This document shows positions 34,978 to 43,661 of a stretch of 55,232 nucleotides of DNA, piece by piece. Origin of the DNA: a bacterium. GTDB lineage: Bacteria > Bdellovibrionota_C > UBA2361 > SZUA-149 > JAQTWB01. The position numbers were made by a program, and so were the translations under genes. The stretch is from assembly GCA_028689495.1 (NCBI GenBank), contig JAQTWB010000013.1, positions 1-55,232 on the forward strand. Reading direction: 5' to 3'. A model generated the notes under the pieces. The model ran no database searches. It was not told the DNA's origin and saw nothing but the letters and a program-made list of their open reading frames with translations. Numbering within the stretch: the first letter of the stretch is position 1; each line of letters begins with the position of its first letter.

Positions 34978-35949
34978 TTAACGACCGACAAAAGGAATCT
35001 CGGAACAAATAATTTCGATCTCGCTGTTTCTCAGCATAACGCAAAGGGATGCAGCGCGTTTCTCCTTGAGAGGATGAGGCCCCACTATAATTTTTTTAAT
35101 CGGCAAAACCATATCTGGAGAATCAAATAGGGATATATAAGGGATCGATATTCCTCTTGTTTCGCGAAATTTTCTATCTTTCTCCGGCAGTAGCGCAATG
35201 GAAGACTTTTTAGCTTGACTTTCTAACTCTTCGGTCACAAGGGTAGGAACCATTACCGCTCGAACTTCTCTCTCTTCCGAAAAACCAAAATGCTTATATC
35301 TAGACGCGCAACTAACGAAAGCGGAGTAGCCGTCCCCCGGGGAATCGGTTGATTCCGTTTTTCCAATATACTTTCCTAACTCGACTAAATCCTCGGCAAA
35401 CTCGTTCTTCATTCCTTCGTCATTGTCACTATAAACAACATCCGCGAGATGGCCTACATCGTATTGATACTTTTCACATTCAAGCGAAAACAAATCCTCC
35501 AGCTCCTTCGTTCCGAAAACTAGAGCGACCCCTCCATCGTCACCATAAGCTCGCCACTGACTCAACAATCCATTGCTATTTATCTGGTTATCTTTTTCAT
35601 GTTCTCCGCAGAACGATGCAATATAGACTTCATGTCCTATCACTTTATACATTGTGTCAACATGAACTTCTGCATCATATTTCGCTACCAACGACACCCC
35701 GCCAAGCCTATTAATATCAGCAAGAAAATCCGGCCTCCCGGACAACAGCTTCTGATACCTTGCTTCCCATTCTGGAATCATCAGTGACACTAACCTATCT
35801 CGGAACAACATGAATTCTGAATAGTCATTAAGAAACTTGTAGTGAGTGGCCCATAATGACTGACTGGTAAGTATCCCCTGACAACCCTCCCATGTGGTGT
35901 AATGATAGAGGTGTTCATACTGTTCAGATGTTTTTTTATTCATACTCAT
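34978..35949 (-). CDS. DUF2971 family protein
   Basis: A 323-residue soluble protein. The N-terminal L-Y-H-Y-T-T-W-E-G-C-Q-G-I-L, S-L-W-A-T-H-Y-K-F-L-N-D-Y-S-E-F and central Y-I-A-S-F-C and L-L-S-Q-W-R-A-Y-G-D-D-G-G-V-A-L-V-F match DUF2971. The family has no established biochemistry that I know of; it often occurs in accessory regions and phage-defence neighbourhoods, so a defence role is a weak inference. It is monocistronic, on the opposite strand to the repeat copies that flank it at 34720-34867 and 35973-36035. The A/T-richer wording suggests later acquisition than its neighbours. Confidence 0.8.
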   Translation of the reverse strand: MSMNKKTSEQYEHLYHYTTWEGCQGILTSQSLWATHYKFLNDYSEFMLFRDRLVSLMIPEWEARYQKLLSGRPDFLADINRLGGVSLVAKYDAEVHVDTMYKVIGHEVYIASFCGEHEKDNQINSNGLLSQWRAYGDDGGVALVFGTKELEDLFSLECEKYQYDVGHLADVVYSDNDEGMKNEFAEDLVELGKYIGKTESTDSPGDGYSAFVSCASRYKHFGFSEEREVRAVMVPTLVTEELESQAKKSSIALLPEKDRKFRETRGISIPYISLFDSPDMVLPIKKIIVGPHPLKEKRAASLCVMLRNSEIEIICSEIPFVGR

Positions 35950-35972
35950 CCATTTACCGGGGCTAGGTGCGA

Positions 35973-36035
35973 GACAGCAGCCCGGAACTTCGCAAGCTGC
36001 TGATGCCGCTGCTGAAGCAAGCGATAGGGAAATAG
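35973..36035 (+). repeat. Direct repeat of the 3' end of the 919-residue gene (copy 3, partial)
   Basis: 63 bp matching the final 63 bp of the 919-residue gene including its stop, with three differences near the end. Together with copy 2 it brackets the DUF2971 gene. Confidence 0.9.
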
Positions 36036-36132
36036 CGCTGTAATACCCAGACTTGCCCGGAACCTGTTTTTATGAACTGACCAACTTTAGTTCATTTCTC
36101 GATGACACCTTACTCTGAAATTGACCATCATC

Positions 36133-36588
36133 TTATTTCCGACAATTCTCCTTCCCGCGTAAGGACTGATCATACATCCGTGCAAACCAACCGTAGCCAA
36201 ACCATAAAGCCACTGCCTGCACCACGGCAACGAAGATTAAGCAAATTACCGCTATAAGAAGAAAGTCCACTGGCCCTTTTGTCTCAACACCTATTGGTAG
36301 CAACAGAGACTTAAAAAGTAAGGTCAAGACGATTGCCTGCACTACGAGACTGACGCCTAGAGTCATGATGGTAAGTTTTTTCCTTTCAGCCCTATCCGGT
36401 TCACGTCCTTGATCTTTGACAAATTTTATTACCGCCACACAGGCCGCCACCATTAAAGCCGCCATCGATCCGCCCGCTATCTTTGTACCCCCCAACGATA
36501 CCGTCAAAATCATCAGAACCAACAAAGCAACAATGTACGTGATAGAAAAACGAATTACATACGGATACATATTAACATCATCTTTCAT
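36133..36588 (-). CDS. ABZJ_00895-type small integral membrane protein
   Basis: A 151-residue protein with four membrane segments (about residues 10-30, 37-52, 74-96 and 106-133). The region G-G-S-M-A-A-L-M-V-A-A followed by K-F-V-K-D-Q-G-R-E-P-D-R-A-E resembles the ABZJ_00895 family described in Acinetobacter and relatives. Function unknown. It is separated from the aminotransferase upstream by a clear terminator and is monocistronic. Confidence 0.6.
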   Translation of the reverse strand: MKDDVNMYPYVIRFSITYIVALLVLMILTVSLGGTKIAGGSMAALMVAACVAVIKFVKDQGREPDRAERKKLTIMTLGVSLVVQAIVLTLLFKSLLLPIGVETKGPVDFLLIAVICLIFVAVVQAVALWFGYGWFARMYDQSLRGKENCRK

Positions 36589-36689
36589 TATGACTCTTCC
36601 TCGAATTCAATCCCGGCTGATTTGCCCGAATCAACAGAACGCGCTTAATGAAGCCGTCAGGTACGGGAAATGCCGCCTAGGGAACGTGA

Positions 36690-36728
36690 ATAAAAAAACA
36701 GGAGCTACGGTATTTATCCGTAGCTCCT
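36690..36728 (-). terminator. Factor-independent terminator of the aminotransferase gene
   Basis: On the minus strand a perfect 11-bp stem AGGAGCTACGG/CCGTAGCTCCT with a 7-base loop is followed by GTTTTTTTATT. It lies 17 bp beyond the aminotransferase stop. Confidence 0.9.
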
Positions 36729-36744
36729 CCCTGCATAAAACAAA

Positions 36745-37974
36745 CTAAAGATCCGTCTCGAGAGTAGCAAGCTCAATACAGCAACAAAGGATGTTTATTG
36801 CCAAATCAATCTCCTCAACAGTCGGCATCGAAGGAGCAATACGAATATTTGTATCGTATGGATCCTTGCCATAGGGCCAGGTTGCGCCAGCTGCTGTCAG
36901 CTGAACTCCCGCCATCCTGGCTAACTGCACCACACGACCAGCCACTCCCGATATGGTGTCAAGGCTGACAAAATAGCCGCCTTTTGGCTTTGTCCAACTC
37001 GCCATCCCGTTACCGCCCAATCGCGTTTCTAGCACTTCGTCTACCTTTTCGAACTTTGGTCGCAAAATCTCGGCATGTTTCCCCATGTGCGCTTTGATTC
37101 CATCCATATCACCAAAGAATTTCACATGACGAAGTTGATTCAGCTTATCTGGTCCAATACTCTGAACCAGCATCAACTTTTTCAAAGAATCCACGTTGGC
37201 CTTACTCCCCGCCATGGCCGCAATACCGGCACTGGCAAAAGTAATTTTTGAAGTAGAGCCGAACATAAAGACTCTGTCGTCATTACCGGCATCAATGCAG
37301 GCTTCGAGTATATTGCCCAATTCAACATCTTCCCCGGTAAAGTGATGATGCCCATAAGCGTTATCCCAGAATATTCGAAAATCTTCTGCGGCAGTCTGCA
37401 TATCGGCCAAGCGACAAATCACTTCGTCACTGTAAATACATCCAGTTGGATTACTGTACTTGGGAACGCACCATATACCCTTTATGCTTGAATCGCGAAG
37501 AACCAACTCCTCAATCATATCCATGTCGGGACCAGATGAATCCAGCGGCACCGGAATCATCGAGATGCCGAGCATCTCACAAATAGCAAAATGTCGATCG
37601 TAACCTGGAGAAGGGCATAAAAACCTAATGCCATTCCCCCAGGGCGATTGACCGGATACTCCAAGGAACATGCAGCGCAACAATGTATCGTGCATAAGTT
37701 GAAGGCTGGCATTGCCGCCAACTATCACCTGTTCCGCATTGCAACCAAAAAACTCGGCAAACAATTGTCTCGCTTCCGGGATACCATCAACTCCCCCGTA
37801 ATTTCGACAATCCGTACTATCCAATGTCCTGTAATCCGAAGTCGAAAGAATCGACATTAGCGGCATAGACAAATCAAGCTGCTGGCTTGAAGGCTTCCCT
37901 CTGGTCATATCCAACGACAAACCCATTTGTCGATAATGATTGTATTCATCTAAAACCTCGTCTAAATCAGTCAT
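36745..37974 (-). CDS. PLP-dependent aminotransferase (Asp_aminotransf / MocR-like fold type I)
   Basis: A 409-residue class I/II-type aminotransferase. D-M-T-R-G-K-P-S at the N-terminus, Y-G-G-V-D-G-I-P-E-A-R, V-G-G-N-A-S-L-Q-L-M, P-S-P-G-Y-D-R-H-F and P-K-Y-S-N-P-T-G match the PF12897 group. The PLP lysine is in F-G-S-T-S-K-I-T-F-A-S-A-G, and the carboxylate-binding arginine region is N-I-R-I-A-P-S. The reaction is amino-group transfer from an amino acid to a 2-oxo acid, perhaps aspartate or alanine; substrate cannot be fixed from sequence. It stands alone, with a strong terminator at 36690-36728. Confidence 0.88.
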   Translation of the reverse strand: MTDLDEVLDEYNHYRQMGLSLDMTRGKPSSQQLDLSMPLMSILSTSDYRTLDSTDCRNYGGVDGIPEARQLFAEFFGCNAEQVIVGGNASLQLMHDTLLRCMFLGVSGQSPWGNGIRFLCPSPGYDRHFAICEMLGISMIPVPLDSSGPDMDMIEELVLRDSSIKGIWCVPKYSNPTGCIYSDEVICRLADMQTAAEDFRIFWDNAYGHHHFTGEDVELGNILEACIDAGNDDRVFMFGSTSKITFASAGIAAMAGSKANVDSLKKLMLVQSIGPDKLNQLRHVKFFGDMDGIKAHMGKHAEILRPKFEKVDEVLETRLGGNGMASWTKPKGGYFVSLDTISGVAGRVVQLARMAGVQLTAAGATWPYGKDPYDTNIRIAPSMPTVEEIDLAINILCCCIELATLETDL

Positions 37975-38181
37975 AACTAAAACCTCCGAAAAAAATTTAA
38001 AAAATAACCTTTTGCAGGCAGCGGGATAGTAGTAGCCAACAACAGATTGTCAAATGTAATTAATGCCCATGTAAGGAAGTAAAGATAGTGCAGGCACTTA
38101 CCGCATCGTCTACTGCGGCGGACCCGAGGTTCATTCATCCCTTTATAACTATCCCGTTATCCACAATATTTGGTCATATCC

Positions 38182-38577
38182 ATGAAAAATTACTGGCTCA
38201 TCATCGGCTCCGCCTTACTCGCACTCGCTGTCATACTCGGCGCATTCGGAGCTCACCTGTTGAAGGATCATCTTGATGCCTATGGCATTTCAATCTGGGA
38301 GAAGGCATCGTTTTATCACTTCATTCACGCCGTCGGACTATTGGTCGTTGGCCTGCTCAAGGAAAGCTGGCCGGGGAAGGAAAAAATTCTGGATCGCACA
38401 GGGACTTTACTGCTCGTCGGAATCACTCTTTTTTCCGGCTCGCTCTATTTGCTCGCGGTCACCAACCTGAAATGGCTTGGAGCAATTACTCCACTCGGCG
38501 GCACTGCCTTTATCGTAGCCTGGCTTTACCTGACAGTGGTTACTCTCAAACTCGGAAACAAATCTGACACTGAATAG
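38182..38577 (+). CDS. DUF423 family inner-membrane protein
   Basis: A 131-residue protein with four membrane helices. G-S-A-L-L-A-L-A-V-I-L-G-A-F-G-A-H, W-E-K-A-S-F-Y-H-F-I-H-A-V-G-L-L, L-F-S-G-S-L-Y-L-L-A-V and P-L-G-G-T-A-F-I are the family's conserved motifs. DUF423 (YgdD in E. coli) has no firmly established function. I chose ATG at 38182 over the TTG at 38170. It converges on the exported protein at 38671 across a strong hairpin. Confidence 0.92.
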   Translation: MKNYWLIIGSALLALAVILGAFGAHLLKDHLDAYGISIWEKASFYHFIHAVGLLVVGLLKESWPGKEKILDRTGTLLLVGITLFSGSLYLLAVTNLKWLGAITPLGGTAFIVAWLYLTVVTLKLGNKSDTE

Positions 38578-38619
38578 GAATACACCTTCGATATCACAGT
38601 TGAACCTCAAAGGATCACC

Positions 38620-38657
38620 AGCAGGGTAAAACCGAATCCATTCGGTTTTGCCCTTGC
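38620..38657. terminator. Long hairpin between convergent genes
   Basis: AGCAGGGTAAAACCGAAT pairs with ATTCGGTTTTGCCCTTGCT, an almost perfect 17-bp stem with a 2-base centre. It separates the DUF423 gene and the minus-strand exported protein. Confidence 0.7.
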
Positions 38658-38670
38658 TACCAAACTAAAA

Positions 38671-39423
38671 TTACTTGCCCTTGTCCGGATAAATTGCCAG
38701 CGGTCCGCTAATTCGTCCTGTCAAAAACAATACGGCGCCGTTGGAATTAAACTCCACGGATGTCGCCTGATCCGCCTGAATAGTTAAAGCGCCATAAGCT
38801 CTGGTCGGGCTGAGCGCCGTTGGCACCAATGTCTCGATATCATCAGAGGCTGACGATGTATTCATTCCAGGAAGTGCGGCAAAAAATGTGTCGCGAAATG
38901 CGATCTCAATTTTACCTGGCACCAATCCCCGGCCTGAACGATCGACAGGCGTCAAACGAGCAAATAATACACTGCCGGCAGTTGATGCCATACGTGGCAC
39001 ACCTGACTCATCAACGGTAATCGCCAGATAGTCCCCGTTTCCATCAAGCTGAGGCAAAGGATTAAAATGCTGGGCGCTGATGGCCTTGCCTTCAAGTGAA
39101 AATTTCACCGAAGGATTACTGGCCAACGATGCCGAACCAGTAATTTCAGTAACAAAACATGGCGAAAAAGTTCCGAGTGGGCCCAGATCCAGCGGCACAC
39201 CTAACTTGTAAAGGAAGGTATCTCCCGGATAATAACCCACTGCATCGTCCATAAAAGCACAACTGCCGTACGGTTCAGCGAACACGCGAACATCAGCATC
39301 AATTACAATTGATACCGGAGCATTGCCACGATCGTGCCTACCATGCGCCGATTCAGCAGTGGCATTAAATGCAAGCATGCTGCCTGACAAAGCCAGCAAA
39401 AGGAAAACAAGTGAATTTTTCAT
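38671..39423 (-). CDS. Exported protein of unknown function (250 aa)
   Basis: Start at 39423, with TTTGGAGA 7 bp upstream; a longer frame exists without a ribosome site. The signal peptide ends about A-T-A-E, and the mature N-terminus is S-A-H-G-R-H-D-R-G. The body is beta-rich, with one pair of cysteines (S-C-A-F-M and P-C-F-V) and no recognised domain. A hairpin in the 5' leader (39447-39490) could regulate it. I do not recognise the family. Confidence 0.65.
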   Translation of the reverse strand: MKNSLVFLLLALSGSMLAFNATAESAHGRHDRGNAPVSIVIDADVRVFAEPYGSCAFMDDAVGYYPGDTFLYKLGVPLDLGPLGTFSPCFVTEITGSASLASNPSVKFSLEGKAISAQHFNPLPQLDGNGDYLAITVDESGVPRMASTAGSVLFARLTPVDRSGRGLVPGKIEIAFRDTFFAALPGMNTSSASDDIETLVPTALSPTRAYGALTIQADQATSVEFNSNGAVLFLTGRISGPLAIYPDKGK

Positions 39424-39446
39424 GTGAATCTCCAAAGTGACCCCAA

Positions 39447-39490
39447 AGTCGGGGCGGGAAGACAGCGACACCGTCTTTCCAGTCCCGACT
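39447..39490 (-). promoter_or_regulatory. Hairpin in the 5' leader of the 250-residue exported protein
   Basis: AGTCGGGG-CGGGAAGAC pairs with GTCTTTCC-AGTCCCGACT across a 9-base loop, with two mismatches, 24 bp upstream of the start. It could be a regulatory leader or an upstream terminator. The rest of the gap to 39864 shows nothing else I can name. Confidence 0.4.
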
Positions 39491-39864
39491 CAGGAAGGCA
39501 CAAGAAACCTTCAGTAAAACTTGTTCGAAGGTGCAATTCCCGGCAGATAGACAAAATCTGGCGCAGGACGAGGCAAGACACGGCAGTATCTAGCGGGAAC
39601 AGACACGATACTTCTACTCAAAATAAATTTGAAACGGCAATGCTTGGTAGGCAAAGAACGGTGAGCCAATAAAACGCGCTAGATATAGAGCAAAAGGCAA
39701 AAAAGCAAGTGAATTAGTCGCATTTGTGGAACGAAAAGGGGCGGACCTACAGCTAATACCGTCTCACCAGACTTCATTTCCCGATGTAAAACTTGATTTT
39801 ATTACGGTCAAAGCATAGAAGGCGAGCGCCAAGTCTTTTTGGCGGTTATATTTGAGGTAATTTT

Positions 39865-40542
39865 ATGAATAAGGTTGTGCTATTAGCTTTTTGTGCCGCT
39901 TTTACAGGTGGTTACCACACAAACGCTTCAGCGTCTCTGCTCAATGTTGGTGGCTTTGCTTTTGACTCAACTGCTCTGGCTGATGATGTCATCTCAGGTC
40001 ACGGCAAATTCTGCACCGATGCTGGTTCTTGCGGCAAAAGGGGCACAAGCGAGTCCGTAGTGCGCAGAGTAACGGATGCCTTGCCGGGGTCTTATGTCTT
40101 CGCTCAAAGTGGCGAAGCTTACCTCGAACTTGGGTTCACCAACAATGTAGCTTACAACGGAGAAGGATATGACCTGGCACTTTTCGAGCTTGGTTTGCCG
40201 GACTACTTTACAATTAGTCTGGAAAAACACGGTGAGAAGCAAGTGGTGTCATCGTATGCAACTGGCGATCGCGTGAAAGGGTACGATCTGAACGTTGGTT
40301 TGATCGACCTGAGCGACTGGGGATTAAATTTGGGCGACAGTATTTCATCGCTGATTATCGGCATGGGCTCTGTTGATCCGACTATACGCACCACCCCGTC
40401 TCTTTCACTTGTCGCAGCTCTGCATACAACAGCGCCTGATGTGGCTAATGTTCCACTGCCAGCATCGGCTCTGCTTTTTCTCACTGGCCTCGGCACTCTG
40501 AGCCTGAGAAGAAATAAGGATTTTACACGGACCGTTATTTAG
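39865..40542 (+). CDS. PEP-CTERM-like exported protein
   Basis: A 225-residue protein with a signal peptide (ending N-A-S-A) and a C-terminal sorting signal of the PEP-CTERM type: V-P-L-P-A-S, a hydrophobic helix (A-L-L-F-L-T-G-L-G-T-L-S-L) and R-R-N-K. Such proteins are processed by an exosortase in the inner membrane and often accompany exopolysaccharide production; no exosortase gene is in the window. The body is beta-rich, with a possible C-T-D-A-G-S-C disulfide loop. A terminator follows at 40550-40590. Ribosome site TGAGG precedes the ATG. Confidence 0.8.
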   Translation: MNKVVLLAFCAAFTGGYHTNASASLLNVGGFAFDSTALADDVISGHGKFCTDAGSCGKRGTSESVVRRVTDALPGSYVFAQSGEAYLELGFTNNVAYNGEGYDLALFELGLPDYFTISLEKHGEKQVVSSYATGDRVKGYDLNVGLIDLSDWGLNLGDSISSLIIGMGSVDPTIRTTPSLSLVAALHTTAPDVANVPLPASALLFLTGLGTLSLRRNKDFTRTVI

Positions 40543-40549
40543 GTAGACC

Positions 40550-40590
40550 GAGGAGGCTTGTCACTTACGTGACACCTCCTCACTTTTTAT
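40550..40590 (+). terminator. Terminator after the PEP-CTERM gene
   Basis: GAGGAGG-CTTGTCAC pairs with GTGACA-CCTCCTC and is followed by ACTTTTTAT, 8 bp after the stop. Confidence 0.8.
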
Positions 40591-40665
40591 GACAGGATAC
40601 TACCAACTAATTGCGCACAATCCGTGCATCGGCGGCGACATCAGTACAGTCGCTACATATCAAGG

Positions 40666-41697
40666 CTAAATGTAATTCAGTATTGAAAGGCTATTCATCT
40701 GCACACCGGCATTAAGCAATGCTTCAAGTGAAGTCTGCAAATTTGAAAAGTTCGCGGCAGCTTCAAACATATCAACGTCCTGCACTCCGGAACGAGCATT
40801 TTTAATGTTAAAGACCAGTGAATCTGCAATATCAAAGGCATCGTGAAGTTTATTCAGGCGGGCGCCGACGCTCATCAGCTCTCCGGTTATATCCTTCGAC
40901 AATGACGTATCAAATGCATCCATGGTGTTAAGTATCTCCTGGGTCTGCAAATGATAATCAGCAGGAAATGTCATTGCCAGACCACCACCATCCGGTGTCG
41001 CCGCCGAACTGGCCGGAGTTGTATAAAATCCGGAAAGCGCACGCCCCAATCTCTCGAGAGCCGAAATCCCACCCTGAAAGACCTGATCGCCCGGTGTTGT
41101 GATACGCACACTCTCAAAATCACTGACTACAATATCTCGCGAATTGGCGGTGCCATCTTCTCCGTCATAAATGAATCTCTGACTACTCGGAGTCCCTGCT
41201 CCGAGAGAGTTCGTATATCCCGGAGTCCCGGCCACTCCAGAAGCCGGCGTATCATCAAACGGTGGATCATCATCGTCAAAACCGCCGTAAATATACACTC
41301 CCTGATTTTTTGTATTACCCAGACTGACCAGTGAATCACGAAGCTCAAACACTTCAATCGCCATCTGTTCACGCTGCTCAGACGATAACGTCTCATTAGC
41401 CGCTTGAGTGGCAAGCTCCTTCCCACGCAACATTATGCTTTCAGCCGTATTCAAGACGGTTTCCTGCAGCTCCATCGAGCTGATTCCGGAGTTAATGCGA
41501 TCCTTATAAGCGTCAAGTCTGACGATAGTGCGATTATAGTTTTCAATCGTTGCCGCTTTGGATGGAGCGTCACCGGGAGTACTCACTTCGACACCACTGC
41601 TGAGCATCTGTCGCGATTCTTCAAGACCGACCTTCTGCCGGTTTATTTGATCAATAAAAAACTGTGTCGACTGATTGTTGGTAATTCTGAAACTCAT
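40666..41697 (-). CDS. flgL: Flagellar hook-filament junction protein FlgL (HAP3)
   Basis: A 343-residue flagellin-like protein that forms the junction between hook and filament. The flagellin N-terminal helix is visible (R-I-T-N-N-Q-S-T-Q-F-F-I-D-Q-I, then S-G-V-E-V-S-T-P-G-D-A-P) and the C-terminal helix ends N-A-G-V-Q-M-N-S-L-S-I-L-N-Y-I. GAGG precedes the ATG. It follows flgK by 11 bp on the same strand, the normal flgK-flgL order. No other flagellar genes are in the window, so flgKL stand apart from the main cluster or form its edge on the left side. Confidence 0.93.
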   Translation of the reverse strand: MSFRITNNQSTQFFIDQINRQKVGLEESRQMLSSGVEVSTPGDAPSKAATIENYNRTIVRLDAYKDRINSGISSMELQETVLNTAESIMLRGKELATQAANETLSSEQREQMAIEVFELRDSLVSLGNTKNQGVYIYGGFDDDDPPFDDTPASGVAGTPGYTNSLGAGTPSSQRFIYDGEDGTANSRDIVVSDFESVRITTPGDQVFQGGISALERLGRALSGFYTTPASSAATPDGGGLAMTFPADYHLQTQEILNTMDAFDTSLSKDITGELMSVGARLNKLHDAFDIADSLVFNIKNARSGVQDVDMFEAAANFSNLQTSLEALLNAGVQMNSLSILNYI

Positions 41698-41708
41698 AAC
41701 AAACCTCG

Positions 41709-43355
41709 CTATCCTAGCAATCCAATTACTTCAGTAAGCATTTCATCACCCACACGAACAAGCCGCGCCGAAGCCTCATAGGCTTTTTGAAAAGTAATCA
41801 GATTCGCAAACTCTTCATCAAGACTGACACCTGAAGTCGATGAATAAAGCTCCTTGGCCATTGTCTCCCGATCCTTATCCAAAGCGAACTGATTTTTCGA
41901 CGTTGCTCGCAAACTGCCCACGGTCGATGTCAATGTGTCATAAACCTCTTCAAGACTTGAGGTCTGATTAAAATTACCAACACTATATGCAACTTTCTGC
42001 TGTCGCAGCGCTGCCAGGTTATCAAGGTTTCGCGAATCACCTGTTGTGAATGAAAGAGATCCAGCTGCCGGGTCGAGGTCAAGAGCTGCTGCAAGTTGCT
42101 GTTCACTTGTCACACCAAACTGGATGATTTCAGCAAAACTGGGAATTGTCAGGGCTGTCCGCAGACCAGCCAAATCATCGGGACGTCCGTCAGCATCCAG
42201 GTCAGCAGCTCCGGTGAAATTAAACAATGAATACGGTGAAGCTGGGGTACTTCCGGCAAGATCACCCGAGGACGGGTTATGAAATGCGGTGCCACCGTTT
42301 TCATCAGGCCCCAAATAGCTCAAGTTGAAACGTGTCAATAGGTCTTCAGCGATTGCTTCAACCATTGAGGCTGCCGTAACAAAATCGCCAACGGCATCAA
42401 AAGCTGTAGTGTCTGTTGCTGATTGCACCCCGCGCAATGAAAGTAGACCTCCAAGCTCACCTCCACCCGCAGCAATAGTTCCGGTAAAGTCAGCATGACT
42501 GGTTCCAGCACCGGTATCAAAGTCGTGGACGATAAAACTCAGGGCATCACCGTCAAGACCTTTGGGATAACCACCAACCGGAGCAAACGAAGGACTCTTT
42601 GAAGTTTCTAGTGCATTTGAATGAATCCCCGAAACCAGGGCAAAACCATTCCCAATTGTCACGAGTGTACTTCCGTCCGAATTTTCCACCGTTGTCACAG
42701 ACATTATTTCGGAAAGGTCCCGCACCAACTGCTCCCGCTGATCACGTGCCGTCAACAACTCCTGCGAACCATCTTCTTTGCCGGAAATTTGTGAGTTAAG
42801 GTTGGCAATCTGCCCACCAATGCGGTTTACTTCCTCAACGAGATAATTAATACGGTCATCAGCTTCGCGCTGAAGTTGAGATACCTGGCTGTAAACGCGA
42901 TTAATTGTTGTCGCCAGGTTTTGCCCCTGATCAAGGACATTGCGGCGCAAAGATACATCAGAAGGATTTTGAGCCAGATCTTCTATCGCTGAAAAAAAGC
43001 CGCTCAATTCGGATGATATCGTCTTGGTCGAACCGTCAAGAGCAAACATCGGTTCCAGTCGGGCAAGAAATTCATCCCGGGCTTCGCTGCGTGCACGGTC
43101 GCCAATCCGCCCCTGGTAAGCAAGATTAATAAACTTGTCCACTGTCCGGTAAACACTGTCGATATCCGCACCAGTGCCAAAAGACGTCCCTTCTCCTGTG
43201 TCGAATGAGTCCGATGACTTGATATCAACTTTACGCCGCGAATAACCTTCGGTGTTTACATTGGCAATGTTGTTACCAATAACCCTTATCGCCTGAGACT
43301 GGTTAAACAGCGATCGCTTGCTGATATCCAGTAATGATGAAACTCCGCTTCCCAT
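41709..43355 (-). CDS. flgK: Flagellar hook-associated protein FlgK (HAP1)
   Basis: A 548-residue protein. The start at 43355 gives the usual N-terminus M-G-S-G-V-S-S-L-L-D-I-S, with GAGG upstream; the longer frame is not protein-like. Motifs: I-G-N-N-I-A-N-V-N-T-E-G-Y-S-R-R, the coiled-coil V-N-R-I-G-G-Q-I-A-N-L-N-S-Q-I, D-Q-R-E-Q-L-V-R-D-L-S, and the C-terminal G-V-S-L-D-E-E-F-A-N-L-I-T-F-Q-K-A-Y-E-A-S-A-R, all typical. It forms the hook-filament junction together with FlgL, encoded 11 bp downstream. Confidence 0.95.
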   Translation of the reverse strand: MGSGVSSLLDISKRSLFNQSQAIRVIGNNIANVNTEGYSRRKVDIKSSDSFDTGEGTSFGTGADIDSVYRTVDKFINLAYQGRIGDRARSEARDEFLARLEPMFALDGSTKTISSELSGFFSAIEDLAQNPSDVSLRRNVLDQGQNLATTINRVYSQVSQLQREADDRINYLVEEVNRIGGQIANLNSQISGKEDGSQELLTARDQREQLVRDLSEIMSVTTVENSDGSTLVTIGNGFALVSGIHSNALETSKSPSFAPVGGYPKGLDGDALSFIVHDFDTGAGTSHADFTGTIAAGGGELGGLLSLRGVQSATDTTAFDAVGDFVTAASMVEAIAEDLLTRFNLSYLGPDENGGTAFHNPSSGDLAGSTPASPYSLFNFTGAADLDADGRPDDLAGLRTALTIPSFAEIIQFGVTSEQQLAAALDLDPAAGSLSFTTGDSRNLDNLAALRQQKVAYSVGNFNQTSSLEEVYDTLTSTVGSLRATSKNQFALDKDRETMAKELYSSTSGVSLDEEFANLITFQKAYEASARLVRVGDEMLTEVIGLLG

Positions 43356-43418
43356 ATGGCACACATCCTCTGCAATAAGGTCTAATATCAGGGTCAACTC
43401 ATTTGCGATGAAAGCCCA

Positions 43419-43435
43419 TGGCACACCACATGCAA
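43419..43435 (+). promoter_or_regulatory. Sigma-54-like promoter match
   Basis: TGGCACACCACATGCAA has the GG and GC of the sigma-54 consensus at the correct 10-bp spacing. It faces the GT-C-like gene at 43662, 225 bp away. The gap 43356-43661 otherwise shows only a short AGAGTCGACTCT palindrome. A chance match is possible. Confidence 0.2.
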
Positions 43436-43661
43436 AAGTCGTGCAAAAATTATTGATTGATTAAAGAGCTGAATTAACAGAGATATAGAGTCAGCAGAGT
43501 CGACTCTGGGGAGCGATGGGAAATTTATTCCCCCAGTGGACAGATGCAGAAATTGCCGCTGTTGCAGATGCTTCTTCGAGATCCGAACGAATCGGTAAAA
43601 TGAGTCCAAACGCGCTTCACTGAAAGCGGCATGTTCATCACAAGCAGAGGATAAGCACACA

